Notes: a model not told the origin generated them from the sequence alone. 64,000 bases of DNA from Muribaculaceae bacterium (GCA_022509225.1 JAFLTM010000003.1:1-64000); one strand, 5' to 3'; counted from the stretch's first letter, positions 18,734 through 29,935 are shown. Numbers and translations: made by a program.

Positions 18734-20416
18734 ATGGCAGACGATAAAAAGATAATTTTTTCGATGGTGGGTGTGAGCAAAGTAATCCCACCCCAGCGAC
18801 AGATTCTTAAAGATATTTATCTCTCATTCTTTTATGGAGCCAAAATCGGCATCATCGGTTTGAACGGTTCGGGAAAATCAACTTTATTAAAGATAATTGC
18901 CGGAATAGATAAAAATTTCCAGGGCAATGTGGTTTTTTCGCCGGGATATTCTGTGGGATATCTTGAGCAAGAACCAAAACTTGACCCCGACAAAACTGTG
19001 AAAGAAGTGGTTGAAGAAGCTGTTAAACCTGTAATGGATCTTCTTAAAGAATATGAGGAGGTGAATATGGCATTCGGTGATCCTGAAGTGCTTGAAGACC
19101 CGGAGAAGATGGAAAAACTCATGAACAGGCAGGCCGAACTTCAAGATAAACTCGACGCATCTGATGCCTGGAATATCGATAATAAATTGGAAAGAGCCAT
19201 GGATGCTCTTCGTTGTCCTCCTGACGATAAAAAAATAGCTGTGCTTTCCGGAGGTGAGAAAAGAAGAGTGGCCCTATGCAGGCTTCTTTTGCAACAACCC
19301 GACATATTGTTGCTCGATGAACCCACCAACCATCTTGATGCTGAAAGCATCGACTGGCTGGAACAACATCTTCAACAATACCCCGGCACTGTAATCGCTG
19401 TAACCCACGATCGTTATTTCCTTGACCATGTGGCAGGTTGGATTCTTGAACTTGATCGTGGGGAGGGCATTCCTTGGAAAGGCAACTATAGTTCCTGGCT
19501 CGAACAAAAAACACAACGAATGGCCCAGGAAGAGAAACAGGCCAGCAAAAGACGTAAAACTCTTGAACGGGAACTCGAATGGGTGAGAATGGCTCCCAAG
19601 GCACGTCAGGCAAAAGGGAAAGCCAGACTCTCAAGTTATGATAAACTTTTGAATCAAGACCAAAAGCAAAGAGAAGAAAAACTTGAAATTTTTATACCTA
19701 ACGGACCTCGGCTCGGGAATAAGGTTATTGAGGCAAAACACCTCGCAAAAGCCTATGGTGAACAAAACCTTTTCGATGATCTGAATTTCATGTTGCCTCC
19801 CAATGGAATTGTGGGTGTCATCGGACCTAATGGTGCGGGGAAAACCACACTGTTCAAACTGATAATGGGACTTGAAAAACAGGATAAAGGCAACTTTGAA
19901 GTTGGTGAAACTGTCAAGATTGCCTATGTTGACCAAAACCATAAGGATCTTGATCCTGAAAAAACGGTTTATGAAGTTATCTCAGGTGGTGTGGAATCTT
20001 TCCGGATGGGTGGCAAAGACATGAATGCAAGAGCTTATCTATCAAAATTCAATTTCACCGGAGCTGATCAAGAAAAGAAAATAGGGGTGCTTTCCGGAGG
20101 AGAAAGAAACAGACTGCATCTTGCCATGGCACTTAAGGAAGAGGGGAATGTGATTCTCCTTGATGAACCAACAAACGATATCGATGTCAATACCCTTCGT
20201 GCTTTGGAAGAGGGTCTTGAAAATTTTGCAGGGTGTGCTGTTGTGGTTAGTCACGACAGATGGTTCCTCGACCGTATCGCAACACATATTCTCGCTTTTG
20301 AAGGCGATAGTCAGGTCACATTCTATGAGGGATCTTACTCCGATTATGAGGAATATAAACGCAAACGTGACGGTAACGACACACCTCACCGTATCAGATA
20401 CAGAAAACTTGTCTGA
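18734..20416 (+). CDS. ettA: Energy-dependent translational throttle protein EttA (ABC-F)
   Basis: ORF 560 aa; two ABC domains ([24 protein letters not shown]), LDEPTNHLDAESIDWLE, arm region. Confidence 0.92.
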   Translation: MADDKKIIFSMVGVSKVIPPQRQILKDIYLSFFYGAKIGIIGLNGSGKSTLLKIIAGIDKNFQGNVVFSPGYSVGYLEQEPKLDPDKTVKEVVEEAVKPVMDLLKEYEEVNMAFGDPEVLEDPEKMEKLMNRQAELQDKLDASDAWNIDNKLERAMDALRCPPDDKKIAVLSGGEKRRVALCRLLLQQPDILLLDEPTNHLDAESIDWLEQHLQQYPGTVIAVTHDRYFLDHVAGWILELDRGEGIPWKGNYSSWLEQKTQRMAQEEKQASKRRKTLERELEWVRMAPKARQAKGKARLSSYDKLLNQDQKQREEKLEIFIPNGPRLGNKVIEAKHLAKAYGEQNLFDDLNFMLPPNGIVGVIGPNGAGKTTLFKLIMGLEKQDKGNFEVGETVKIAYVDQNHKDLDPEKTVYEVISGGVESFRMGGKDMNARAYLSKFNFTGADQEKKIGVLSGGERNRLHLAMALKEEGNVILLDEPTNDIDVNTLRALEEGLENFAGCAVVVSHDRWFLDRIATHILAFEGDSQVTFYEGSYSDYEEYKRKRDGNDTPHRIRYRKLV

Positions 20417-20862
20417 TGGCTATAGAGATAGAACACAAATACCTCGTTAAAGATAAATCCTACCGGGAAATGGCTTCCCGTAAGGTCTATGTAAGACAGG
20501 CTTATCTAAACCGGAACCCTGACAGAACAGTCAGGGTCCGGACTATAGATGACAAGGGTTTTCTAACTGTAAAAGGAAGAAATCATGGAGCCGGACGTCT
20601 GGAATTTGAATATGAGATTCCCTGTCAGGATGCTATTCAAATGCTTGAACTTGCCGAACCCGGAATAGTGGAAAAGACTCGATATTTTGTGCCTTTCGAT
20701 GGGCTTATTTGGGAAGTGGATGAGTTTCATGGATCACTTAATGGGGTTATAACTGCAGAGGTGGAACTCCCATCTGATGACCATGTTTATCTGAAACCAT
20801 CTTTTATAGGTGAGGATATTACCGGTGATCCTTCTTATTATAACTCCAACCTTATTCGTTAG
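20416..20862 (+). CDS. CYTH-domain (triphosphate tunnel metalloenzyme) protein
   Basis: ORF 148 aa; starts MAIEIEHKYLV (ExExK signature), VRVRTIDDKGFLTVKG. Confidence 0.88.
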   Translation: MAIEIEHKYLVKDKSYREMASRKVYVRQAYLNRNPDRTVRVRTIDDKGFLTVKGRNHGAGRLEFEYEIPCQDAIQMLELAEPGIVEKTRYFVPFDGLIWEVDEFHGSLNGVITAEVELPSDDHVYLKPSFIGEDITGDPSYYNSNLIR

Positions 20863-21214
20863 AGATTCCAAGTTTTAAGCCTCGGATATTGAGGGAATGG
20901 AGCACCCCCTCAAGATCTGACCTGACCTCTTTTAATTTTTCAATAACTTCGATACTACGCGACAGGTTTTTCCTATTCTTTCTAAGCTGTTCTTTTGCAG
21001 CTTCTATTTTATGCCCCCTTGTTTTAATTAAATATGAGATAATTCGAAGTGTCTCGATGTCTTTAGGTGTATAATAACGTCGGTTGTGGTCATTCCTTCG
21101 GGGTTTCAATTGCTCGAATTCCTTTTCCCAAAAACGTAAAGTTGTTGCCGGAAGATCCAACATTTCTGACACCTCCCTTATTTTATAGAATTTTTTTGTC
21201 AGATCGTTAGCCAT
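20852..21214 (-). CDS. MerR-family transcriptional regulator
   Basis: ORF 120 aa; YKIREVSEMLDLPATTLRFWEKEFEQLKPRRNDHNRRYYTPKDIETL. Confidence 0.88.
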   Translation of the reverse strand: MANDLTKKFYKIREVSEMLDLPATTLRFWEKEFEQLKPRRNDHNRRYYTPKDIETLRIISYLIKTRGHKIEAAKEQLRKNRKNLSRSIEVIEKLKEVRSDLEGVLHSLNIRGLKLGISNE

Positions 21215-21219
21215 TTATC

Positions 21220-22188
21220 TCAGTCCATAACATGCCCTGCGTTATCTGCCTGGCTGATCATCTCATAATATTCCTCAGCACTTAGATCCATAAAATAGTA
21301 ATTCACCGGATTTTGTGCCACATCTTTAAATCTCACCTCATAATGAAGGTGAGGTCCCGTTGATTTTCCACTTGATCCAACTTTCCCTATCAGCTGGCCA
21401 CGCTTTACTTCCTCCCCTTCTTTAACCAAAATTTCACTTAAATGAGCAAACCTGGTGAGATAATTATAGCCGTGATCAATGTCAATGCAGTTTCCATAGC
21501 CGGCCTGATATCTTGCCAGATTGACCTTCCCGTCGGCTGTTGCATAAACATCTGTGCCTGTTTTAGCAGCAAAGTCTAACCCGTCATGATGTTTTGAAGT
21601 GCCATATATGGGATCAACTCTCCATCCATAACCCGAAGACATGGTATAATCCGCCACACTTATTGGAAGAATTGACGGTGTGTGTGATAGCCTGTCTTGT
21701 TGATCTTCCACAGCTTGAGTCAACTGGTCAAAACTCATTATTTGTGAATATAGCAATTGTTCTAGAAGATTCATTCTGTTTGTGAGTTCATCAACAAGCT
21801 TTGAATCATTCATTTTAGAAAGTTTTCTATATCTTGTTTCACTATATAATCCTGATAATCTTTGAGAATCACTCATAGGGTCCATTTGCATAACAACTCT
21901 ATAAAAATTGTCGTCTCGTTCGGATATCCTCTTCATGATCCCTAACATATTATCTAATCTCTTAGACAACACACCATATTCGGTTTTGAGTTTTTTATTC
22001 TCTACCCTTAAATTTTTCTCAGTTGGTGAAGGAAGGAGATAAACAAATATTAATACAAAAATTGCAGCAATTAGAAATGATGCACCAACAAGTTTCACGC
22101 CTTTTTTTGCCCGCATTTTTAAAGAGGGATAATATCTTTCGAAATTGTCCGTATCGGGATTATATTTATAAAAAATATTCTTTGGCAT
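21220..22188 (-). CDS. M23-family peptidase, one N-terminal TM plus coiled coil
   Basis: ORF 322 aa; GYGWRVDPIYGTSKHHDGLDFAAKTGTDVYATADGKV, GSSGKSTGPHLHYEV. Confidence 0.92.
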   Translation of the reverse strand: MPKNIFYKYNPDTDNFERYYPSLKMRAKKGVKLVGASFLIAAIFVLIFVYLLPSPTEKNLRVENKKLKTEYGVLSKRLDNMLGIMKRISERDDNFYRVVMQMDPMSDSQRLSGLYSETRYRKLSKMNDSKLVDELTNRMNLLEQLLYSQIMSFDQLTQAVEDQQDRLSHTPSILPISVADYTMSSGYGWRVDPIYGTSKHHDGLDFAAKTGTDVYATADGKVNLARYQAGYGNCIDIDHGYNYLTRFAHLSEILVKEGEEVKRGQLIGKVGSSGKSTGPHLHYEVRFKDVAQNPVNYYFMDLSAEEYYEMISQADNAGHVMD

Positions 22189-22207
22189 GACAACACCCTT
22201 CTGACAA

Positions 22208-22241
22208 TTGCAAATTTAGGCGATTTTGGATAATTTTGCAA
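22208..22241. promoter_or_regulatory. Face-to-face divergent promoters for alaS (+) and M23 peptidase (-)
   Basis: TTGCAAATTTAGGCGATTTTGGATAATTTTGCAA. Plus: TTG(22208)-N20-TAATTTTG(22231-22238). Minus: TTG(22241)-N20-TAAATTTG(22218-22211). Confidence 0.6.
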
Positions 22242-22303
22242 TGTTATGATAGGTGGAAAACACGCCGGTTTAATCATAAAAAATGTAAGCAAATCTTATT
22301 ATT

Positions 22304-24946
22304 ATGTCCAAGCCTTCAGTCAAAACTGCGAAAGAAATCAGGGATTCTTTTAAAAACTTTTTTGAATCAAAGAATCATAAAATAGTGCCGTCTGCCCCAA
22401 TGGTGATTAAAGATGACCCCACCCTTATGTTCACAAATGCGGGGATGAATCAATTTAAAGATATAATTCTGGGTAACAGGAAAGCGGATGCAAAGCGAGT
22501 GGCTGATTCACAAAAATGTCTTAGAGTTTCAGGAAAACATAATGACCTGGAGGAGGTGGGACACGACACCTATCATCACACCATGTTTGAGATGCTTGGG
22601 AACTGGTCGTTTGGTGATTATTTCAAGAAAGAGGCAATCGACTGGGCGTGGGAGTATCTGGTGACAGTTTTGGGTCTGGATCCTGACCGGCTTTATGCCA
22701 CGGTGTTTGAAGGGAGTCCCTCAGAGGGTTTAGACAAAGATATGGAAGCAGAAGAAATATGGAAGACACATCTTCCCGTTTCTCATATCATAGATGGCAA
22801 CAAACATGATAATTTCTGGGAAATGGGCGACACAGGCCCTTGCGGGCCTTGCAGCGAAATACATATTGACCTGCGTCCGGATGAAGAACGTGAAAAAGTC
22901 AGCGGTGCCTCTCTTGTCAATAAAGATAATCCTCAAGTCATTGAGATATGGAATCTTGTATTCATGCAGTATAACAGAAAAGCTGATGGCTCTCTTGAGC
23001 AATTACCTGCAAAAGTAATTGACACAGGCATGGGATTTGAACGTCTCTGCATGGCATTGCAAGGAAAAAAATCCAACTACGACACCGATGTCTTTGTGCC
23101 ATTAATTGAGGAAATTTCGCGTATCACAGGCTATAAATACGGAGATGATGTAAAAGTGGATGTCGCAATGCGTGTTCTTGCAGACCACGTCAGGACAATA
23201 GCTTTCTCAATAGCCGACTCTCAGTTGCCTTCAAATGCAAAGGCCGGATATGTTATTCGCAGGATTCTTAGAAGAGCGGTGAGATACGCATACACTTTCC
23301 TTGGTAGAAAAGAGGCAACACTTTATAAACTCGTTGACACTCTGGTGAAAGAGATGGGTGAAGCTTATCCTGAACTGAAAGCCCAACAAGGTCTAATCGA
23401 GAAAGTTATTAAAGAAGAAGAAGACACTTTCCTCAGAACTTTGGATAATGGAATCAAGTTGCTTGACACGCTAATTGATTCAGCAAAAAAGAATAACCAA
23501 CCGATGATCAAAGGTGAAGATGCATTTGTTTTATACGACACTTATGGTTTCCCCTTGGATCTCACCGAATTGATTCTTAGAGAAAACGGCATGACCTTGG
23601 ATAAAAATGGCTTTGACGCTGAAATGTCAAAACAAAAGGAGCGTGCCAGAAATGCAGCAGCCGTTGAAACAGGAGATTGGGTCACTGTAAACGACGGGGA
23701 TCAGGAATTCGTAGGTTATGACTTTACTACAGTCCCGACCAAAATCCTAAGATATCGTAAAATAAGACAAAAAAATAAAGATTATTATCAGATAATTCTC
23801 TCAAAAACACCATTCTATGCGGAAATGGGTGGTCAAGTGGGTGACAGAGGTAAATTGATTGATCCTTCAGGTGAAACAACTTATATTATAGACACCAAGA
23901 GAGAAAATAATATAGGCGTGCATATTGCTGAAAGAATCCCGTCTAATCCTGACGGTGATTTTACAGCTGTCATAGATGAGGAGGCTCGTGAGGCGACATC
24001 TGCAAACCATTCGGCAACTCACCTGATACATGAAGCTTTACGTGAAGTTTTAGGAAGTCATGTCGAACAAAAGGGTTCATTTGTATCACCCGATATTTTA
24101 AGATTCGATTTCTCTCATTATCAAAAAGTGACTCCTGAAGAAATTCGTCGGGTAGAGCATCTTGTTAATGAAAGAATTCGTAAAGCGATGCCACTTGAAG
24201 AAGAACGGGAGATGCCCATTGAAGATGCAAAGAGAATGGGTGCAATGGCCCTTTTCGGAGAAAAATATGGCGACAAGGTTCGTGTTGTAAAATATGGAAG
24301 TTCCGTAGAATTATGTGGCGGAACACATGTAAACAATTCCGGGAACATTGGTATGGTGAGAATATTGTCTGAAAGTTCTATTGCCGCCGGCATAAGAAGG
24401 ATAGAAGCTGTATCCGGCAATGGGGTTGAATCCGTTCTTGACAATATGCAAGACACCTTACGGGATCTTTCATCCTTCCTTGGAAATGCATCAAATATCA
24501 AAGTTGCTGTTGAGAAAGCAATTAAGGAAAACACCGATTTGAAAAAACAGGTGGAGGAATTCATGCAAGAACGGATCAACAGTCTGACAAAAGAATTGAT
24601 AGCTGATGCATATATTAAAGAAGGTATTAAGGTGTGTGTGTTAAAGGGGGAAAGATTGCCTGAGATTGTTAAAAATGTAGCATTTGCTGTCAGGAAGGAA
24701 TCACCTGAGCACACAGTTTTTATCGGGATAACCAGACAGGGAGGGAAACCGATGTTAACAGTTTCACTTACTGATGATCTTGTCAAGGAGGGGCTTAATG
24801 CTTCACAAATTGTAAGAGAAGCCGCCAAATTGATTAAGGGTGGTGGCGGAGGTCAACCTTTCTTTGCTCAGGCCGGAGGAAAGGATGCTGATAAACTTGG
24901 AGCAGCCGAAGATATGATTATCCAACTTATATTCCCAAAATCTTAA
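22304..24946 (+). CDS. alaS: Alanyl-tRNA synthetase
   Basis: ORF 880 aa; [59 protein letters not shown]. Confidence 0.97.
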   Translation: MSKPSVKTAKEIRDSFKNFFESKNHKIVPSAPMVIKDDPTLMFTNAGMNQFKDIILGNRKADAKRVADSQKCLRVSGKHNDLEEVGHDTYHHTMFEMLGNWSFGDYFKKEAIDWAWEYLVTVLGLDPDRLYATVFEGSPSEGLDKDMEAEEIWKTHLPVSHIIDGNKHDNFWEMGDTGPCGPCSEIHIDLRPDEEREKVSGASLVNKDNPQVIEIWNLVFMQYNRKADGSLEQLPAKVIDTGMGFERLCMALQGKKSNYDTDVFVPLIEEISRITGYKYGDDVKVDVAMRVLADHVRTIAFSIADSQLPSNAKAGYVIRRILRRAVRYAYTFLGRKEATLYKLVDTLVKEMGEAYPELKAQQGLIEKVIKEEEDTFLRTLDNGIKLLDTLIDSAKKNNQPMIKGEDAFVLYDTYGFPLDLTELILRENGMTLDKNGFDAEMSKQKERARNAAAVETGDWVTVNDGDQEFVGYDFTTVPTKILRYRKIRQKNKDYYQIILSKTPFYAEMGGQVGDRGKLIDPSGETTYIIDTKRENNIGVHIAERIPSNPDGDFTAVIDEEAREATSANHSATHLIHEALREVLGSHVEQKGSFVSPDILRFDFSHYQKVTPEEIRRVEHLVNERIRKAMPLEEEREMPIEDAKRMGAMALFGEKYGDKVRVVKYGSSVELCGGTHVNNSGNIGMVRILSESSIAAGIRRIEAVSGNGVESVLDNMQDTLRDLSSFLGNASNIKVAVEKAIKENTDLKKQVEEFMQERINSLTKELIADAYIKEGIKVCVLKGERLPEIVKNVAFAVRKESPEHTVFIGITRQGGKPMLTVSLTDDLVKEGLNASQIVREAAKLIKGGGGGQPFFAQAGGKDADKLGAAEDMIIQLIFPKS

Positions 24947-25009
24947 ACCTTTTTATAAGTAAAAAGTCTCATATACAGCAATGACGATGTAATTTTAAAA
25001 TCAAGATGT

Positions 25010-25525
25010 ATGAAAAAATTTAAATTATTCAGGTTTTCTTTTCTTCTTTCAGGCTTGATTATTGCAGGAAATTGCCTCGCTGATAATTTTATTGCCGTAT
25101 CGAAAGATGGGAAAGTTTATGATGAAGCAAGTGCTAAATATGTAACACTAAATCAAGACAATGATGAAGTTAACGTCATCCCGGGGATGGTCTTTAAAAC
25201 CACGGAACATGCACCCGGATGGTATCTTGTGGAATATTCTCCGGGATTAAGGGCATATATTCCGGATCAAATTGTTGCTAATTCTTTTGTTTCCCCAAAA
25301 CCGGGAACATATAAGATTTCAAACAACCCTTCACAAACTTTGTCTATAACTCAATCAGGTGACAATTGGAACGCTACCCTTGGAGCACAATCTTATATCG
25401 GCAGCAGATTTGAAGATGTTGTTGTTTTTAATGATTCTGACCAAAAGATTGCTTTTTCTCTTGTGGATCTTGGCAATGGGCCGATTGTCATCACTTATGA
25501 CAATCACGTGACGAAATTTTTCTGA
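25010..25525 (+). CDS. Secreted hypothetical protein (SH3-like N-terminal half possible)
   Basis: ORF 171 aa; signal peptide MKKFKLFRFSFLLSGLIIAGNCLA. Confidence 0.6.
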   Translation: MKKFKLFRFSFLLSGLIIAGNCLADNFIAVSKDGKVYDEASAKYVTLNQDNDEVNVIPGMVFKTTEHAPGWYLVEYSPGLRAYIPDQIVANSFVSPKPGTYKISNNPSQTLSITQSGDNWNATLGAQSYIGSRFEDVVVFNDSDQKIAFSLVDLGNGPIVITYDNHVTKFF

Positions 25526-26285
25526 GAGGGAAAAAATACTGACCTTTTTTCAACGTGACGTTTCCATAAGCAACGGCATGAACGGGGCATACATGGTAGC
25601 ATGCAAGACACGAACAGCAACGGGCCCCCCAAACCGGATGAGTGTCTTGCATTTTTATATTGTATAATGGACATACAGAAGCACATTTTCCGCAACTGAT
25701 ACATTGAGAGGTATAACGCCATTTGCGAGGGAAAACACCCCATCTTTTAAATAACGGATAAATAAGCTTTGTTTTAATCCACGGCATCGAGCCTATTGTC
25801 ACATCAATTCTTTTATTTCCACTCCTTAACCCTTCAGCTATCTCCAAAATTCTACCTTTACACTCGGTGAGCTTCCTTATTTCAAGTTCTTTTGAATCAA
25901 CATTAAATCCCGGCAACAATACATAATTATTAGGCATGATGACACTCCATATTGAATTAACTTTTAAACCAACCTTGGAGCATGCCTTTGAAAACATTTC
26001 AGGAGCAAGTGCAACTTCGTCACCACAGGTCATCACACAATCTATGGTAAAAGAATTTTCATTCACATTCTCTATATACCTCACGGGCAATCTTTCTATG
26101 AAATTAATCACCAAGGGTGGCACTCCCCATGAATATACAGGGAAGACAAAAATAACCCTTTCATTAGCTTCGCTCAAATCTGCCGGATTAATATCAGGGA
26201 TATATTTCAATTCAAGATCTAATATATTGGAAAGTGTTGTCGCAACAAATTCGGAATTTCCGGTTCCTGAAAAATAAAATAGCAT
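25491..26285 (-). CDS. EFR1-type flavodoxin-ferredoxin fusion protein
   Basis: ORF 264 aa; FYFSGTGNSEFVAT FMN loop, CISCGKCASVCP and CCSCLACYHVCP 4Fe-4S motifs. Confidence 0.88.
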   Translation of the reverse strand: MLFYFSGTGNSEFVATTLSNILDLELKYIPDINPADLSEANERVIFVFPVYSWGVPPLVINFIERLPVRYIENVNENSFTIDCVMTCGDEVALAPEMFSKACSKVGLKVNSIWSVIMPNNYVLLPGFNVDSKELEIRKLTECKGRILEIAEGLRSGNKRIDVTIGSMPWIKTKLIYPLFKRWGVFPRKWRYTSQCISCGKCASVCPLYNIKMQDTHPVWGARCCSCLACYHVCPVHAVAYGNVTLKKGQYFFPLRKISSRDCHK

Positions 26286-26290
26286 AACAG

Positions 26291-27328
26291 TTACCTTAAG
26301 GTAAAAATTTTATAAATTAATTCTTTCATCAGCTCGAATTCATTTTGAGTGCTGCCAATGCCTTTGCTCTTGGCATCATGATCTCTGAGGGCATGTAATA
26401 TTGAATCTATTGTGCCTGCCTTATAATTTCTTACACCATTTTTATAATCAGTGAGTGCAAACGAGCTTTTAAGATCAAGTTCCGATAACAATGCTGCATC
26501 ACTTTTATCTCTCGATATTGCGGCTATAAACAATTTAGAGAAATAATTGAATAAACTTGCAACAATTATAACCCCGGGGGTTTGACGAGGATTCTTTGAA
26601 AAATAATTCACTATTTTCATTGATGATGCATAATCTCTCACTGAAATTGCCTTGATCAATTCAAATGTGTTATATTCTTTGGATATCCCTATAATTGATT
26701 CTATCAGATCAGGGGTGATTATTCGGTCTTTTCCTGCCGCTAACTTTAATTTGTCGATCTCTCCAAAAAGTTTTGATAAAGGAGAGCCAATATACTCACA
26801 TAAAAGGGATATTGACCTGTCATCAATTTTTAGGCTTATGCTTCTGCAGTAATCAGAGACAGGCCCTGAAAGCTGGTAGTCTCGTAACCTTTCACTTTTA
26901 AAAACAGTACCCGCTTCAGAAGCGGCTTTCACAAATCCGGTGGTTGCACCCAACGATTCTCCTTTATACACAATTACCAAAACAGTTTTTTCATTGGCAT
27001 GGTTTAGGTAAGGAACTAATTTTTCCAACTGGCTCTTTGCCTTTTCCATTGCTTGAGCCTCTTTTAGAATCACAAGTTGACGTTCAGCCATCAATGGATA
27101 TTGCTGCGCTCTTGATATCACATCTTTTATCTCTGTGTCAGCTCCATAGAAAATCATGCTGTTGAAATCCTTCTCTTCTTCACTGATGACAGAATTTTCC
27201 AGTTTTTCCACCAACTTGTCAATATAATAATCCTCCTCCCCCATCAATAGATAAACCGGGTGAAATTTACCATTATCAATTTCTGTAATTATTTCTCTGA
27301 AAGATCCGGTTGCTGTTTTCTTGGCCAT
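26291..27328 (-). CDS. holA: DNA polymerase III subunit delta
   Basis: ORF 345 aa; FHPVYLLMGEEDYYIDKLVEKLE, SSFALTDYKNGVRNYK. Confidence 0.88.
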   Translation of the reverse strand: MAKKTATGSFREIITEIDNGKFHPVYLLMGEEDYYIDKLVEKLENSVISEEEKDFNSMIFYGADTEIKDVISRAQQYPLMAERQLVILKEAQAMEKAKSQLEKLVPYLNHANEKTVLVIVYKGESLGATTGFVKAASEAGTVFKSERLRDYQLSGPVSDYCRSISLKIDDRSISLLCEYIGSPLSKLFGEIDKLKLAAGKDRIITPDLIESIIGISKEYNTFELIKAISVRDYASSMKIVNYFSKNPRQTPGVIIVASLFNYFSKLFIAAISRDKSDAALLSELDLKSSFALTDYKNGVRNYKAGTIDSILHALRDHDAKSKGIGSTQNEFELMKELIYKIFTLR

Positions 27329-28221
27329 GTTGTTAATTTTTTATTAGGCTCGACGAAAAAAAAATCCTTTAGGAATATAAAGAATAAGACTGTCAATCCT
27401 AAACTTAATAGGGGCATAAAAGATGTTGATGGGAAAAAACTTATGTTTTCCGACATATTTGTATTTCCGGGATTCAAACCGGCAAGGATAACAATCACAC
27501 TGTTGTTTAATATATGCGCGAAGCATCCTGGCCAAAGACTACCTGTCCAAACTAACAGATAACCAAAAAAAGCACCCATAAGAAGACGGGGCACAAACCC
27601 AAAAAATTGAAAATGGAAACTGCTGAAAATAAATGCTACTATCCATACTGACAAAGCGTTGCCAATTTTAGTGTCAGTGAAAATATCTTGTAAAGCACCC
27701 CGAAAGAATAATTCTTCTGAAAAACCTGTAAGTACCCCTATAACAAGAACTCCTGTCAGAACTGGAATAAAACCATGAGCTGACAATAAATTTGCACTCA
27801 CCTCATTGCTTGTATCTTCCCATTCACGAAAAGTGGCTTCAAGTCCTGACAGAAAGTCAGGGAAATGTACTCCGGCATTCCATGTTATCAGCCAGTCCAT
27901 TGCAGGCATGGAGATAATATAAACTATAACTACCCCCAAAAATGCCCTTATATCAATAGGTTTATTCAGTCTCAACCAAGTTACCGGTGCTTTCGTGCAT
28001 ATTTTGGCAACAATAATAGCAGGAAGACAAAATGCCAAAACATTTTGAAGAATTGATGAACCCAGCTGTTTCTCTCTTGAATCTCCGATGGGAAGATCAT
28101 TGATCACTAAAGACAACAAAGATGCAATCAATAGTAACAAAAAGAACGAACCGAACAGGATCATCAGCCTTATTCCGGCAGAAGATCTGATTTTTTCTAA
28201 ATATGGATTAGGTTCATACAT
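27289..28221 (-). CDS. CPBP-family intramembrane metalloprotease (start [10 protein letters not shown])
   Basis: Polytopic; [16 protein letters not shown] (EExxxR) and [21 protein letters not shown] motifs. Confidence 0.88.
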   Translation of the reverse strand: MYEPNPYLEKIRSSAGIRLMILFGSFFLLLLIASLLSLVINDLPIGDSREKQLGSSILQNVLAFCLPAIIVAKICTKAPVTWLRLNKPIDIRAFLGVVIVYIISMPAMDWLITWNAGVHFPDFLSGLEATFREWEDTSNEVSANLLSAHGFIPVLTGVLVIGVLTGFSEELFFRGALQDIFTDTKIGNALSVWIVAFIFSSFHFQFFGFVPRLLMGAFFGYLLVWTGSLWPGCFAHILNNSVIVILAGLNPGNTNMSENISFFPSTSFMPLLSLGLTVLFFIFLKDFFFVEPNKKLTTWPRKQQPDLSEK

Positions 28222-29149
28222 TAAACTGTTTCCTTCGGAATATAAAGTTTCTGCCAAGATATTTTTCTCTAACAACCGGATTCTCCGCCAATTCTTCACT
28301 GGTGCCTTGAAACAATATCTTTCCTTCGAACAATAAATATGCCCTGTCGGTGATACTCAAGGTTTCCGGTGCATTATGGTCGGTTATCAATATGCCTATA
28401 TTTTTTTCTTTCAGATTATACACAACCTCCTGAATATCTTCCACAGCTATTGGGTCAACACCTGCAAAAGGCTCATCAAGCATTATGAACCGCGGACTTA
28501 TAGCGAGGCAACGTGCAATCTCGGTTCTTCTTCTTTCTCCGCCAGAAAGCCTGTCGCCATAATTTTTTCTAACCTCCTGCAAACGGAATTCTGATATGAG
28601 GCTTTCAAGTTTCTCTTTTTGATATTCCTTTGTTGTGGGGGTCATCTCCAAGACTGCCCTGATATTGTCTTCAACTGATAATTTTCTGAATACAGAAGCC
28701 TCCTGCGCAAGGTACCCTATTCCTAATTGTGCTCTTTTATAAACGGGATAACCGGTTATATCCATGTCATTAAGGAATATTTTACCCTCATTTGCCATTA
28801 TAAGTCCCGTTGTCATATAAAAAGTTGTTGTCTTACCGGCTCCGTTTGGCCCAAGCAAACCAACTATCTCACCTTGCTTGACATTTATAGAAACATGATT
28901 GACAACAGTTCTTTTCCCATATCTTTTAACAAGATCCTGAGTGCGCAAAACTCCTTTTTGAGGAATAATCAGTTCCTCGCTTTCAATTACTTCAACATCC
29001 GGTGTGGGCTTTTCTGTATCTTTTTCAACTATAAGTGCCTGCATGTCAGGCTCCGGGCTATGCTCCATTTCAAAAGCCTTAAACTTCTCTTCCTCTTTTA
29101 GTTCCGATTGAGACAAATCTTCTTTATTAAAAAATGCTTTTATTTTCAT
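28214..29149 (-). CDS. lptB: LPS export ABC transporter ATPase LptB with ~66-aa N-terminal extension
   Basis: ORF 311 aa; [44 protein letters not shown] and [16 protein letters not shown]. Confidence 0.92.
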   Translation of the reverse strand: MKIKAFFNKEDLSQSELKEEEKFKAFEMEHSPEPDMQALIVEKDTEKPTPDVEVIESEELIIPQKGVLRTQDLVKRYGKRTVVNHVSINVKQGEIVGLLGPNGAGKTTTFYMTTGLIMANEGKIFLNDMDITGYPVYKRAQLGIGYLAQEASVFRKLSVEDNIRAVLEMTPTTKEYQKEKLESLISEFRLQEVRKNYGDRLSGGERRRTEIARCLAISPRFIMLDEPFAGVDPIAVEDIQEVVYNLKEKNIGILITDHNAPETLSITDRAYLLFEGKILFQGTSEELAENPVVREKYLGRNFIFRRKQFNV

Positions 29150-29784
29150 CAGTTCCCGGATCTATTGTTTACACCTGAACTAAGTAATGACCTTATATAA
29201 TCCGTAAGGAGCATTATGGCTACTTTATTGTTTCCTCCCTGAGGCACAATCAGGTCTGCATATCTTTTCGAAGGTTCTATATATAATTCATGCATCGGCT
29301 TCAAAGTTTCCTGATAACGGTCTATAACCATTTGAGGAGTCCTGCCCCGTTCTATGCAATCCCTCTTTATGACCCTTATCAAACGTTCATCAGCATCCGC
29401 ATCCACAAAAACTTTCACATCCATCATTTCTCGGAGATTTGGATCTGTCAGGACGAGAATACCCTCAACAACAACGACATCTCTCGGGTCAAGCCTCACC
29501 TTGTCCTTCAATCGAGAACAGGTAAGGAAATCGTAAGTGGGCCGATCTATGCTTTTATTCTGCTTTAATTCCGACAAATGACGGCATAAAAGTGGCCACT
29601 CTATTGACGAGGGTTCGTCATAATTCATAGTAAGCCGTTGTTCCAAAGGGATATGTGCATTGTCATTATAATAGCAATCCTGTGGTATAACCGTCACTTC
29701 ATCTTTTGGAAGTGATTCAATTATCTTTTTCACCACGGTGGTTTTACCGGAGCCCGTGCCTCCTGCTATTCCTATAATTAGCAT
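29149..29784 (-). CDS. udk: Uridine kinase (start MLIIGIAGG)
   Basis: [45 protein letters not shown]. Confidence 0.94.
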   Translation of the reverse strand: MLIIGIAGGTGSGKTTVVKKIIESLPKDEVTVIPQDCYYNDNAHIPLEQRLTMNYDEPSSIEWPLLCRHLSELKQNKSIDRPTYDFLTCSRLKDKVRLDPRDVVVVEGILVLTDPNLREMMDVKVFVDADADERLIRVIKRDCIERGRTPQMVIDRYQETLKPMHELYIEPSKRYADLIVPQGGNNKVAIMLLTDYIRSLLSSGVNNRSGN

Positions 29785-29862
29785 CTGATTGTTTTCAGCA
29801 AAATTAACAATAAATGCCAAATGCTCAAACACTGAATTGAATTATCACTTTTATAACACATC

Positions 29863-29891
29863 TTGCAACTTGAGGATTTTTATTAACTTTG
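29863..29891 (+). promoter_or_regulatory. Bacteroidetes-type promoter for mlaE
   Basis: TTG (29863-29865) N18 TAACTTTG (29884-29891). Confidence 0.5.
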
Positions 29892-29935
29892 CAATAATTT
29901 GATTTGTCTCGCAAATAAGACATAAAATTTATCGG

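Noticed and set aside
19119-19634. 171-aa minus-strand ORF antisense to ettA
   Set aside because: Shadow of a highly conserved ABC-F gene; composition is that of reverse-complement coding sequence.
24121-24828. 235-aa minus-strand ORF antisense to alaS
   Set aside because: Lies entirely within clearly coding alaS; Ser/Leu/Ile-rich shadow ORF without family motifs or a ribosome-binding context.
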